This document shows positions 52,046 through 60,967 of a DNA stretch of 64,000 nucleotides, in pieces. Location: contig NZ_JABWGO010000009.1 in the NCBI RefSeq assembly GCF_013363995.1, positions 186,001-250,000 of the forward strand. Reading direction: 5' to 3'. The stretch comes from Nonomuraea rhodomycinica. Its GTDB lineage: Bacteria > Actinomycetota > Actinomycetes > Streptosporangiales > Streptosporangiaceae. Below the pieces are notes generated by a model that had not been told where the DNA came from, made no database searches, and worked only from the letters and a program-made list of their open reading frames with translations. The translations under genes and the position numbers were made by a program. Every line of letters starts with the position of its first letter. Position 1 is the stretch's first letter.

Positions 52046-54562
52046 TTACTCTCCTCCCCCGTCTTCCTCGTTGTCCACCACGGCATCCACGGAGGCGGCA
52101 GCCTCGATGGACTCGGCGTTGCGGGCGAGGGCCACCACACTGTCGCCTTCGGCGAGGTTCATCAAACGCACTCCCATGGTCTGGCGGCCGGACTTCTTGA
52201 TCTCGCCGGCACTCGTCCGGATCACCCCACCGGCGGACGTGATCGCGAAGACCTCGTCCTCTGGGTTGACCATGACGGCTCCGACCAGCTTGCCACGGGA
52301 GCTCACGATTTTCGCAGTCAGCACACCCTTACCGCCACGACCTTGAACCGGATACTGCTCAACTGGCGTCCGCTTGGCGTACCCAGCCTTGGTGGCGATA
52401 AGCACGTGCTGTCCGTCGGCGATGCGATTCATGGCGAGCAGCTCGTCGCCGTCGAGGAAGCGCATGCCGATGACGCCGCTGGTCGCACGGCCCATCGGGC
52501 GCAGCGCCTCGTCCGAGGCGGTGAACCGAATCGACTGCGCGCCCTTGGACACGAGCAGCAGGTCGTCCTCCTCCGACACCAGCCGGGCGCCGATGACCTC
52601 GTCGTCCTCGCGCAGGTTGATGGCGATGAGACCGCCGGACCTGGGGGAGTCGTACTCGGACAGACGGGTCTTCTTGACCAGGCCGCTGCGGGTGGCCAGC
52701 ACGAGGTACGGGGCGACGTCGTAGTCACGCAGGTCGAGGACCTCCATGACGGTCTCGTCGGGCTGCATGGCCAGCAGGTTGGCCAGGTGCATGCCCCGCG
52801 CGTCGCGCCCGGAGTCGGGCAGTTCGTACGCCTTGACCCGGTAGACGCGGCCCTTGTTGGTGAAGAACAGCAGCCAGTGGTGGGTCGTGGTGACGAAGAA
52901 GTGGTCGACGATGTCGTCCTGCCGCAGCTGCGCGCCGCGCACGCCCTTGCCGCCGCGCTTCTGGGCGCGGTACAGGTCGGTGCGGGTGCGCTTGGCGTAG
53001 CCGCCGCGGGTGATGGTGACGACGATGTCCTCTTCGGCGATGAGGTCCTCGATCGACATGTCGCCGTCGTAAGCGGTGATCTCGGTCTTCCGGTCGTCGC
53101 CGTAGCGGCCGACGATCTCGGCGAGCTCCTCGTTGATGATCTCCCGCTGGCGGGCCTCGCTGGCCAGGATCGCGTTGTACTCGGCGATCTGCGCCATCAG
53201 GGCGTCGTACTCGTCCTGGATGGCCTGTCGCTCCAGGGCGGCCAGCTTGCGCAGCTGCATGTCGAGGATGGCCTGCGCCTGCACCTCGTCGATCTCCAGC
53301 AGCCCCATGAGGCCCTGCTGGGCGTGCGAGGCGGACTCGGAGGCCCGGATGAGGGCGATGACCTCGTCCAGCCGCTCAAGGGCCTTCAGCAGGCCGCGCA
53401 GGATGTGGGCGCGCTCCTCGGCCTTGCGCAGGAGGTAGCGCGTCCGGCGGACGATGACCTCGATCTGGTGCGTGACGTAGTGCCGGATGAACTGGTCGAG
53501 CCGCAGCGTGCGCGGCACCCCGTCGACCAGCGCCAGCATGTTCGCGCCGAAGGTGTCCTGGAGCTGGGTGTGCTTGTACAGGTTGTTCAGCACGACCTTG
53601 GCGACCGCGTCGCGCTTGAGCACGATCACCAGGCGCTGCCCGACCCGCGAGGAGCTCTCGTCGCGCACGTCGGCGATGCCGGTCAGCTTGCCCTCGCGCA
53701 CCAGCTCAGCGATCTTGAGGGCGAGGTTGTCGGGGTTGACCTGGTACGGCAGCTCCGTGACGACGAGCGCCTGCCGGCCCTTCTCCTCCTCGACCTCGAC
53801 CACGGCCCGCATGGTGATCGAGCCGCGCCCGGTGCGGTAGGCGTCCTCGATGCCCCGCCGCCCGACGATCAGCGCCTTGGTGGGGAAGTCGGGCCCCTTG
53901 ACCAGCTTCATCGACGCTTCGAGCAGTTCCTCGTCGCTGGCCTCCGGGTGCTCCAGGGCCCACTTGACCGCCGAGGCGACCTCGCGCAGGTTGTGCGGAG
54001 GGATGTTGGTGGCCATGCCGACCGCGATGCCGCCCGAGCCGTTGACCAGCAGCTGCGGGAAGCGCGCCGGCAGGACGTCGGGCTCCTGCGACTTGCCGTC
54101 GTAGTTGGGGCGGAAGTCGACGGTGTCCTTGTCGATGTCGCGCAGCATCTCCATGGCGATGGGCGCGAGCTTGCACTCGGTGTAGCGCATCGCCGCCGCC
54201 GGGTCGTTGCCCGGCGAGCCGAAGTTGCCCTGCCCGTCGACCAGCGGGTACCGCAGCGACCACGGCTGCGCCAGTCGCACCAGCGCGTCGTAGATGGAGG
54301 TGTCGCCGTGCGGGTGGTAGGTGCCCATCACGTCACCGACGACGCGGGCGCACTTGAAGTAGCCGCGGTCGGGACGGTAACCACCGTCGTACATCGCGTA
54401 GAGCACTCGCCGGTGCACCGGCTTGAGACCGTCGCGGACGTCCGGCAGCGCCCTGGACACGATGACCGACATCGCGTAGTCCATGTAGCTGCGCTGCATC
54501 TCGGACTGGATGTCCACCGGCTCGATGCGGTCAGCCGGGGGAGTGGTGTTCACGTCCGTCAC
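52046..54562 (-). CDS. gyrA: DNA gyrase subunit A
   Basis: An 838-residue protein. The catalytic Tyr is in AAMRYTE (residue 127). The quinolone region is HPHGDTSIYDALVRLAQPW with Thr88, Ser89 and Asp92, so no typical quinolone-resistance change at the Ser or Asp. The C-terminal beta-pinwheel with its GyrA-box-like QKRGGKGVRGA is intact. With GyrB it introduces negative supercoils. It starts 20 bp after gyrB and is cotranscribed with it and DUF3566. Confidence 0.98.
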   Translation of the reverse strand: MTDVNTTPPADRIEPVDIQSEMQRSYMDYAMSVIVSRALPDVRDGLKPVHRRVLYAMYDGGYRPDRGYFKCARVVGDVMGTYHPHGDTSIYDALVRLAQPWSLRYPLVDGQGNFGSPGNDPAAAMRYTECKLAPIAMEMLRDIDKDTVDFRPNYDGKSQEPDVLPARFPQLLVNGSGGIAVGMATNIPPHNLREVASAVKWALEHPEASDEELLEASMKLVKGPDFPTKALIVGRRGIEDAYRTGRGSITMRAVVEVEEEKGRQALVVTELPYQVNPDNLALKIAELVREGKLTGIADVRDESSSRVGQRLVIVLKRDAVAKVVLNNLYKHTQLQDTFGANMLALVDGVPRTLRLDQFIRHYVTHQIEVIVRRTRYLLRKAEERAHILRGLLKALERLDEVIALIRASESASHAQQGLMGLLEIDEVQAQAILDMQLRKLAALERQAIQDEYDALMAQIAEYNAILASEARQREIINEELAEIVGRYGDDRKTEITAYDGDMSIEDLIAEEDIVVTITRGGYAKRTRTDLYRAQKRGGKGVRGAQLRQDDIVDHFFVTTTHHWLLFFTNKGRVYRVKAYELPDSGRDARGMHLANLLAMQPDETVMEVLDLRDYDVAPYLVLATRSGLVKKTRLSEYDSPRSGGLIAINLREDDEVIGARLVSEEDDLLLVSKGAQSIRFTASDEALRPMGRATSGVIGMRFLDGDELLAMNRIADGQHVLIATKAGYAKRTPVEQYPVQGRGGKGVLTAKIVSSRGKLVGAVMVNPEDEVFAITSAGGVIRTSAGEIKKSGRQTMGVRLMNLAEGDSVVALARNAESIEAAASVDAVVDNEEDGGGE

Positions 54563-54582
54563 AGGTGTGATCCTTTTTCTGG

Positions 54583-56526
54583 CTAAACGTCGAGGAAACG
54601 GACGTCGCGCGCGTTGCGGATGATGAAGTCGCGCCGAGCTTCCACGTCCTCGCCCATGAGCACGCTGAACAGGTCGTCGGCCTGCGCCGCGTCATCGAGC
54701 GTGACCAGGCGGAGCAGCCGGGTCTCCGGGTTCATCGTGGTCTCCCAGAGCTGGCCCGCGTTCATCTCGCCGAGCCCCTTGAAGCGCTGCACGTTGTCGC
54801 GCGGCCGCGGGTCGGCCTTGCCGTTGGCGATCCCCTCGGCGATGACCGCGTCGCGCTCGGCGTCGGAGTACGCGTAGGAGGCGTCCTCGCCCTTGCGGTC
54901 CCACTTGATCTTGTAGAGCGGCGGGCACGACAGGTAGACGTGGCCGGCCTCGATCAGCGGCCGCATGAACCGGAACAGCAGCGTCAGCAGCAGCGTGTTG
55001 ATGTGCTGGCCGTCGACGTCGGCGTCGGCCATCAGGATGACCTTGTGGTAGCGCAGCTTGGCGATGTCGAACTCGTCGTGCACACCGGTGCCCAGGGCCG
55101 TGATCAGCGCCTGGACCTCGTTGTTCTTCAGGACCTTGTCGATCCGCGCCTTCTCGACGTTGAGGATCTTGCCGCGGATGGGCAGGATCGCCTGGAAGCG
55201 CGAGTCGCGGCCGCCCTTGGCCGAGCCGCCGGCCGAGTCACCCTCGACGATGAACAGCTCGCACTTCTCCGGGTCGTTCCACTGGCAGTCGGCCAGCTTG
55301 CCCGGCAGGCCGCTGCCCGCCTCGAGCAGCGACTTGCGCCTGGTCAGGTCGCGCGCCTGGCGGGCGGCGATGCGGGCGCGCGAGGCCTGCAGCGACTTGT
55401 TGATGATGTCCTTGGCCTCGCCGGGGTTGCGCTCGAACCAGTCGCGCAGGTGGTCGTTGCAGGCCTTCTGCACGAACGACTTGGCCTCGGTGTTGCCCAG
55501 CTTGGTCTTCGTCTGGCCCTCGAACTGCGGGTCGGACAGCTTGACCGAGATGATCGCGGTCAGGCCCTCGCGGACGTCCTCACCGGAGAGGTTGTCGTCC
55601 TTGCCCTCCTTGAGGAACTTCTGCTCGCGCGCGTAGCGGTTGACGATCGTCGTCAGCGCCGCGCGGAAGCCCTCCTCGTGGGTGCCGCCCTCGGCCGTGT
55701 TGATCGTGTTGGCGAAGGTGTAGACCGACTCGCTGTAGGAGTTGTTCCACTGCATGGCGATCTCGACCGCGATGCCGTCGCCCTCCTCCTCGAAGGAGAT
55801 GATCGACGCGTGCGCCGGCTCCTTCTTGGAGTTGAGGTGCTGGACGAAGTCGGCCAGGCCGCCCTCGTAGTGGTAGGTGACCGTGTGCGGCTCGCCGTTG
55901 ACGTGGTCGGGACGCTCGTCGGTGAAGGTGATCATCAGGCCCTTGTTGAGGAAGGCCATCTCCTGGAAGCGGCGCGAGAGCGTCTCGTAGTTCCAGGTGG
56001 TGGTCTCGAACACCTCAGGGTCCGGCCAGAACGTGATCGTGGTGCCGGTCTCATCGGTCTCCTCGTCCGTGGACAGAGGAGCGACGGGCTTGGCATTGAC
56101 GAGACTCAGCCGGTGAACGCGCCCGTTCTGCTTCACCTCGACGTCCATGGCGGTGGACAGCGCGTTGACGACGGCCGAGCCGACGCCGTGCAGACCGCCC
56201 GATACCGCGTAGGACTGGCTGTCGAACTTGCCGCCCGCGTGCAGCGTGGTGAGCACGACCTCGACGGCGGAGCGCTTCTCCACCGGGTGGATGCCCGTGG
56301 GGATGCCACGACCGTTGTCGATCACGCGCACGCCGTTGTCGGCCAGCAGCGTGACGTCGATGCGGTCCGCGTAACCGGCCAGCGCCTCGTCCACCGCGTT
56401 GTCCACGATCTCGTAGACGAGATGGTGCAGACCGCGCTCTCCGGTCGAACCGATATACATACCCGGGCGCTTGCGAACCGCCTCAAGCCCTTCGAGTACG
56501 GTGATTGAGCTAGCGTCGTAGGACAA
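54583..56526 (-). CDS. gyrB: DNA gyrase subunit B
   Basis: A 647-residue ATPase subunit. I choose TTG at 56526, which gives MSYDASSITVLEGL and leaves eight bases after an AGGAGG ribosome site; TTG at 56532 is too close to it. The GHKL ATPase motifs are IVDNAVDEALAGY, DNGRGIPTG and GGLHGVGSAVVNALS; the TOPRIM part has IVEGDSAGGSA and MADADVDGQHI. A 1-kb spacer separates it from the upstream DciA gene. Confidence 0.97.
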   Translation of the reverse strand: MSYDASSITVLEGLEAVRKRPGMYIGSTGERGLHHLVYEIVDNAVDEALAGYADRIDVTLLADNGVRVIDNGRGIPTGIHPVEKRSAVEVVLTTLHAGGKFDSQSYAVSGGLHGVGSAVVNALSTAMDVEVKQNGRVHRLSLVNAKPVAPLSTDEETDETGTTITFWPDPEVFETTTWNYETLSRRFQEMAFLNKGLMITFTDERPDHVNGEPHTVTYHYEGGLADFVQHLNSKKEPAHASIISFEEEGDGIAVEIAMQWNNSYSESVYTFANTINTAEGGTHEEGFRAALTTIVNRYAREQKFLKEGKDDNLSGEDVREGLTAIISVKLSDPQFEGQTKTKLGNTEAKSFVQKACNDHLRDWFERNPGEAKDIINKSLQASRARIAARQARDLTRRKSLLEAGSGLPGKLADCQWNDPEKCELFIVEGDSAGGSAKGGRDSRFQAILPIRGKILNVEKARIDKVLKNNEVQALITALGTGVHDEFDIAKLRYHKVILMADADVDGQHINTLLLTLLFRFMRPLIEAGHVYLSCPPLYKIKWDRKGEDASYAYSDAERDAVIAEGIANGKADPRPRDNVQRFKGLGEMNAGQLWETTMNPETRLLRLVTLDDAAQADDLFSVLMGEDVEARRDFIIRNARDVRFLDV

Positions 56527-57553
56527 GTGCAAATCCTCCTGCCGCGGACACGCGGCAGGGAGGCGCTCTCTTGCCCAGCTGCCCCTGCCGTGCCCGTCAC
56601 CGTCGTGAGTGCCCCGTTGCGCTGGTCACCCAGGGGAGTCGACGTCGCCGTCGCGCGCCGGGGGTGACACGCAAGCGGACGTGTCCGGAATCCGTATTCA
56701 TTCTACCGGGTCCGAGCGCCCAAGGTGGCATTGAACGCCCCTGTAATGCTCTGTCGCTTGATGACCCCCCAGTCAAGCCTTCCCCCCCACGGGCGTGGGG
56801 TCATCGCGCCTGCGGGCTTCTGATCGGTTTTCGGCCGCTGTCAGCTCTCGTTTCATGATCGCGTACGGCCCGCTGCTTCTGCTGTGGCGAAGCTTCGGCC
56901 GTTTCCCGGGTCCTGAGGGGGCTCCGGGCATGCGCAATGCCTGGGCGTGCGTGTCGCTCGTTTCGGTGTCCCGCCTGGTGAGAGTGGGTTGTTGCGTGGG
57001 ACCAGTCTGGTGAGATCGCCCCTGTGACGGCCCGCGCCGCCTGAGGCACCCCTGCGACACCCGTGCCATGCGCGCACGCCTCTGCGACGCCCGCGCCCTG
57101 GGAGAGGCCGAGGGCCTGCCCGGCGAGGACTGGTCCTGAGGGCGGCGCCTGTGAGCCGCCGGCCCGTGGACAGCGCACTATGAGATCTCGGCGGCTCGTG
57201 TGACCTCGCTCCGGGGCAGCGCCTTGTGGGTTCCTGTGGACGGCGACTTCGGGAGCGCCCATGAGACCTCGGATCGTGTGACCGCGACCTGTGGACGACG
57301 CCGCCTGCAGAACAGCGCCCCGGGCTGCCCCGTCCGGTGATTCCCGACCTGTGGACCGTGCCTAGGGGACCCGCTTCGTGTGTCCCCTAGTCCCTGCGGC
57401 TCCCGTCTGTGGATGATGCCTGCGGGCCCGTGCTCAGTACGCCCCTGTCCTGTGATTCACGCCTGTGGACGACGCCTTGCGTGACCGCGCTCCGCGCGAC
57501 TTCGCCCGGTGAGTCCCCAGCCTGTGGAAACTCGTACGACCTCCGCTGACCGC
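56527..57553. repeat. gyrB-dciA spacer with phased TGTGGA elements and a hairpin
   Basis: About 1 kb without a supported gene. Its dciA-proximal half has a series of same-orientation elements: TGTGGAC at 57235, 57290, 57350 and 57464, TGTGGAT at 57408, TGTGGAA at 57524, and a weaker CGTGGAC at 57165. The spacing is 55-60 bp over the last six. TGTGGAC is seven bases of the high-GC DnaA box (TGTGGACAA read here). A hairpin with 9-bp arms CTAGGGGAC (57362-57370) and GTCCCCTAG (57382-57390) may end the recF-dciA transcript. A TAGAAT -10-like element for gyrB lies at 56700-56705 on the minus strand. Confidence 0.6.
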
Positions 57554-58450
57554 TCAGCCGTACGTGTCGCCCGGTCCCCGGCTCCCCGTGACCCGCAGGC
57601 CCCCGGGACGCGGGCCGTGCTGCGGCCCTCTGACCTTGACCCGCGTCACCGTGCCTTCGCCCAGCTCCTCGTTGAGCCGGCGCACCAGCGTGCGCGCGAG
57701 CAGCCGCACCTGGGTCGCCCAGGCCGTGGAGTCGGCGGCGATCAGCACCTCGCCGTCCTCGAACCCCTCCGGCTTGGTGTGGGCGGCCAGGTCGGGACCG
57801 ACGATGTCGGCCCAGCGGCCGAACACGCCTCCGACGGCCGCGGGACGCTCCCAGCCCCGATCTGCCAGCAGGTCGCGGATGGCACGGCCGAAGAGCTGGG
57901 GGTCGCCGCTCTCACGGCGGGGACCAGACGCCCGGCGGCGCGGCTCGCGGCGGGGGAGCTGGCCGCGCTTGGCGGCGTCGGCCTTGGCCTGGGCCAGCTT
58001 CTCCCGCGCCATGGCGGCGCCGCGGGCGGTGGGGTTGTCGCCTCTCCCGGCCCCCGCGCCGGAAACTGGCCCGACCGCACCGGAAACAGGGCCTGTCGCG
58101 CCGGGAACAGGGCCGGTCACGGCGGAGACAGGGCCTGCCGTGGCGCCGCCGGTGGCCGCGCGTCCGAAGCCGGGCGTGGCGCCACGGGTCGGCCTGCCCT
58201 CAGCGGATGTGCTGGGGGTCGGCCTGCCCTCAGCGGATGTGCTGGGGGTCGGCCTGCCCTCAGCGGATGCGCTGCGGGTCGGCCTGCCGTCGACGGGTGC
58301 ACCGCGGCCCGGCCTGCCATCAAGGGAGGCGCCGCGGCCCCGCTCGCCCTCAGCAGGGAACCCGCCGATCGGCTTGCCGTCAGCGCGGAAGCCGCGGGTC
58401 GGCTTGCCGTCGGCGGCGATGCCGCGGACCGGCTTGCCGTCAGCGGACAC
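57554..58450 (-). CDS. dciA: DUF721/DciA replicative helicase loader-like protein with repeat tail
   Basis: A 298-residue protein whose last ~120 residues (DPQLFGRAIRDLLADRGWERPAAVGGVFGRWADIVGPDLAAHTKPEGFEDGEVLIAADSTAWATQVRLLARTLV) form the DUF721/DciA domain that helps load the DnaB helicase. The first ~170 residues are unusual: nine 10-residue units (DGKPTRGF- and EGRPTPST-like) and then an 8-residue GPVSGAVG-type repeat. Typical actinobacterial homologues are 160-200 residues. It overlaps recF by 11 bp; GTG start. Confidence 0.88.
   Translation of the reverse strand: MSADGKPVRGIAADGKPTRGFRADGKPIGGFPAEGERGRGASLDGRPGRGAPVDGRPTRSASAEGRPTPSTSAEGRPTPSTSAEGRPTRGATPGFGRAATGGATAGPVSAVTGPVPGATGPVSGAVGPVSGAGAGRGDNPTARGAAMAREKLAQAKADAAKRGQLPRREPRRRASGPRRESGDPQLFGRAIRDLLADRGWERPAAVGGVFGRWADIVGPDLAAHTKPEGFEDGEVLIAADSTAWATQVRLLARTLVRRLNEELGEGTVTRVKVRGPQHGPRPGGLRVTGSRGPGDTYG
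58181..58450 (-). repeat. Nine 30-bp coding repeats in the dciA N-terminus
   Basis: Tandem 30-bp units encode the 10-residue repeat. Adjacent copies near 58190-58270 are identical or differ by one to three bases (GGTCGGCCTGCCCTCAGCGG and following ten bases), so the expansion is recent. The units stay in frame. Confidence 0.85.
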
Positions 58451-59669
58451 GGGTCACACTCCCCTCTACGACGTCGAAACGGGCGCCGGCCAGCTCGGAC
58501 GGCACGTCGTCGGGCACGGCGGCGGTGATCAGGACCTGCTCGGCGGGCGCGACGATCTCCGCCAGGCGGCGCCGGCGCTGGTTGTCGAGCTCGGCGAACA
58601 CGTCGTCGAGGATCAGCACCGGGTCGCCACCGTCGGCGCGCAGCAGATCGTACGCGGCCAGCCGCAGTGCCAGCGCGAACGACCACGACTCACCGTGGCT
58701 GGCGTAGCCCCGGGCGGGCAGGTCGCCGAGGCCCAGGACGAGGTCGTCACGGTGGGGGCCGACAAGCGTCACGCCGCGTTCGAGCTCGGCGGCGCGCACC
58801 TCCAATAGCCGCTCGCGCATGCGCTCTTCAAGGGTTTTCCCCAAGTCTGTGGATAACGTCTGCGCATCGGAAGATCCCCGCTCACCGGCGACTTCGTCCT
58901 CCGCGTCGTCCCCACCTGTGGACAACGTGCTGCGGTAGGCGAGGGTCGCGGGGGCGCTCGTGGGGGCCAGCGCGGCGTACGCCCCGGCGACGAGCGGGCG
59001 CAGCGCCTCCACGAGTTCGAGCCGGGCCCGGAGGAGCTCCGCCCCGTGCCGCGCGAGATGGGCGTCCCAGACCTCCAGAGTGGCCGTCACGTCGCCGGCG
59101 CCCGCCGACGCGAACCCGGAGTCACTCTCGATCCTCCGGGCGCTCCTGGACCCTCTACGGGCCTGCGCGGCCGTGCGCAGGAGTGCGCCCCGCTGCTTCA
59201 GCACCCGCTCGTAGTCGGCGCGCACCCCGGCGAACCGGGGGGCCCGGGCCACCAGCAGGTCGTCGAGGAAGCGGCGGCGCTCCGAGGGGTCACCCTTGAC
59301 CAGCGCGAGGTCCTCGGGGGCGAACAGCACCGTGCGCAGCAGCCCGATGACGTCGCGCGGGCGGACGGGGGAGCGGTTGAGCCGGGCGCGGTTGGCCTTG
59401 CCGGGGTTGATCTCCAGCTCGACCAGCGCCCGCCGGTCGTCCCTGTGGACGGCGCAGCGCACGATCGCCCGGCTCGCCCCCTGCCGCACGAGGGGCGCGT
59501 CGGTGGCCACCCGGTGGCTGGAGTGCGTCGCGACGTAGCCGAGGGCCTCGACCAGGTTGGTCTTGCCCTGGCCGTTGGGCCCCACGAACGCCGTGACGCC
59601 CGGCTCCAGGCCGAGCTCCACGGACGCGTAGGACCGGAAGTCGGTCAGCGACAGGTGGGCGACATGCAC
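58440..59669 (-). CDS. recF: DNA repair/replication protein RecF
   Basis: A 409-residue SMC-like ATPase. Walker A is GPNGQGKTN, signature region GESWSFALALRLA and Walker B VLILDDVFAELD. GTG at 59669 gives MHVAHLSLTDFRSY, the usual family N-terminus, although its ribosome site is weak. RecF guides RecA loading at gaps. A lineage-specific acidic insertion (GGDDAEDEVAGERGSSDAQ) lies at about residues 285-305. Confidence 0.95.
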   Translation of the reverse strand: MHVAHLSLTDFRSYASVELGLEPGVTAFVGPNGQGKTNLVEALGYVATHSSHRVATDAPLVRQGASRAIVRCAVHRDDRRALVELEINPGKANRARLNRSPVRPRDVIGLLRTVLFAPEDLALVKGDPSERRRFLDDLLVARAPRFAGVRADYERVLKQRGALLRTAAQARRGSRSARRIESDSGFASAGAGDVTATLEVWDAHLARHGAELLRARLELVEALRPLVAGAYAALAPTSAPATLAYRSTLSTGGDDAEDEVAGERGSSDAQTLSTDLGKTLEERMRERLLEVRAAELERGVTLVGPHRDDLVLGLGDLPARGYASHGESWSFALALRLAAYDLLRADGGDPVLILDDVFAELDNQRRRRLAEIVAPAEQVLITAAVPDDVPSELAGARFDVVEGSVTRVR

Positions 59670-59980
59670 CCCACGAAGGGTAGTGGGCCACGCCGGTCGC
59701 ATGGGCAACCGGCTTGCCCGGCTGTGGAAAACTCCGCGGGGTCCGCCACGGACGTCGCCGGCCTCAGGGCGTCACCACGCCCCAGGACGTCGGCCGCCAC
59801 CCCTAGGTGCGCGGTCAGAGGCCGGACGCCGCCTCTCAGGGCGTCGTGAGTCCCCGCCCCTCAGGGCGTGACTTCCCGACGTCTCGGAGCTTCCGCCGCG
59901 CGGCGGCGGGCGCCGTACCGAGCCTCAGGCGGGCACCGTACCGAGCCTCGAACGAGCGGCGAGCCCCGGGGCTCAGGACG
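59670..59980. other. recF-gnd spacer with short direct repeats
   Basis: About 310 bp with no supported gene. It contains several CTCAGGGCGTC-type copies (near 59764, 59838 and 59861) and a 22-bp near-duplication GGCGGGCRCCGTACCGAGCC (59916 and 59941). The repeated CTCAGG elements look like decayed tandem units. No hairpin of clear terminator type is seen. Confidence 0.5.
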
Positions 59981-60922
59981 TCACTGGGCCTCGCGTGGCG
60001 GGGTGACGTCGGCGCCCGGCGCGTCCGCGCCCTTGCCGGTGGAGCCCTCGGCCGAGGTGACCGCGTGGCCGCCGAACTGGTTGCGCAGCGCCGCGACGAC
60101 CTTCATCGCGGGGGAGTCGTCCTGCCGGGAGGCGAACCGCGCGAACAGCGCCGCGGTGATCACCGGCAGCGGCACGGCGTGGTCCACGGCCGCCTGGACG
60201 GTCCACCGGCCCTCGCCGGAGTCCTGGGCGTAGCCGCGCAGGTTCTCCAGGTTCTCGTCGTCGTCCAGAGCGCGTACGAGCAGGTCCAGCAGCCACGAGC
60301 GGATGACCGTGCCGTCGCGCCAGCTGGCGAACGAGCCCCGCACGTCCTTGACGACGTCGGACGCCTCCAGCAGCTCCCAGCCCTCGGCGAAGGCCTGCAT
60401 CATGCCGTACTCGATGCCGTTGTGGACCATCTTCGCGAAGTGGCCCGCGCCGACGTCGCCCGCGTGGACGAAGCCGTTCTCGCCCTCCGGCTTCAGCGTC
60501 TCGAACACGGGCATCAGGGGCTCGACGGTGGCCTTGTCGCCGCCGCACATGAGCGCGTAGCCGTTCTGCAGGCCCCAGACACCGCCGCTGACGCCGCAGT
60601 CGACGAACGAGATGCCCTTCTCGGCCAGCTCCGCCGCGTGCTTCTGGTCGTCGATGTAGTGGGAGTTGCCGCCGTCGACGACGATGTCGCCCTCGCTGAG
60701 CAGGCGCCCGAGCTCGTCGATGGTCTGCTGGGTGGGTCTGCCCGCCGGGACCATCACCCAGACCGCGCGCGGCGCCTCCAGCCGTTCGACCAGTTCCTTC
60801 AGGCTGCCCACATCGCTGACCTCGCGGTGGTGGTCGTAACCCACGACGTCATGGCCGCCGCGCCGGAGGCGCTCGGCCATGTTGCCGCCCATCTTGCCGA
60901 GCCCGATCATGCCGATCTGCAT
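59981..60922 (-). CDS. gnd: 6-phosphogluconate dehydrogenase, decarboxylating, short form
   Basis: A 313-residue enzyme. The N-terminal NAD(P) site is MIGLGKMGGNMAERL, DGGNSHYIDD follows, the active site has GVSGGVWGLQNG with Lys in GHFAKMVHNGIEYG. The length is that of the short NAD-preferring class rather than the ~470-residue form. It converts 6-phosphogluconate to ribulose 5-phosphate. Placement between dnaN and recF is conserved in Streptomyces and relatives. Confidence 0.95.
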   Translation of the reverse strand: MQIGMIGLGKMGGNMAERLRRGGHDVVGYDHHREVSDVGSLKELVERLEAPRAVWVMVPAGRPTQQTIDELGRLLSEGDIVVDGGNSHYIDDQKHAAELAEKGISFVDCGVSGGVWGLQNGYALMCGGDKATVEPLMPVFETLKPEGENGFVHAGDVGAGHFAKMVHNGIEYGMMQAFAEGWELLEASDVVKDVRGSFASWRDGTVIRSWLLDLLVRALDDDENLENLRGYAQDSGEGRWTVQAAVDHAVPLPVITAALFARFASRQDDSPAMKVVAALRNQFGGHAVTSAEGSTGKGADAPGADVTPPREAQ

Positions 60923-60967
60923 CTTCTCTACCCCCTTGTCAGGCTTCCATCATCCCTGATGTCAGCT

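Noticed and set aside
51290..54586. A very long open frame on the plus strand opposite gyrA and DUF3566, and similar ones opposite most genes
   Set aside because: High GC removes stop codons from the opposite strand. The translations are repetitive Arg/Gly/His-rich strings without motifs, while the minus strand encodes clear GyrA and DUF3566.
57362..57390. Inverted repeat as an insertion-element end
   Set aside because: The 9-bp arms with an 11-base loop fit a hairpin terminator; no transposase or target duplication is present.
56527..57553. The TGTGGA series as the replication origin
   Set aside because: The cores are incomplete DnaA boxes and all in one orientation; the dnaA-dnaN spacer holds perfect and near-perfect boxes and is the expected site.
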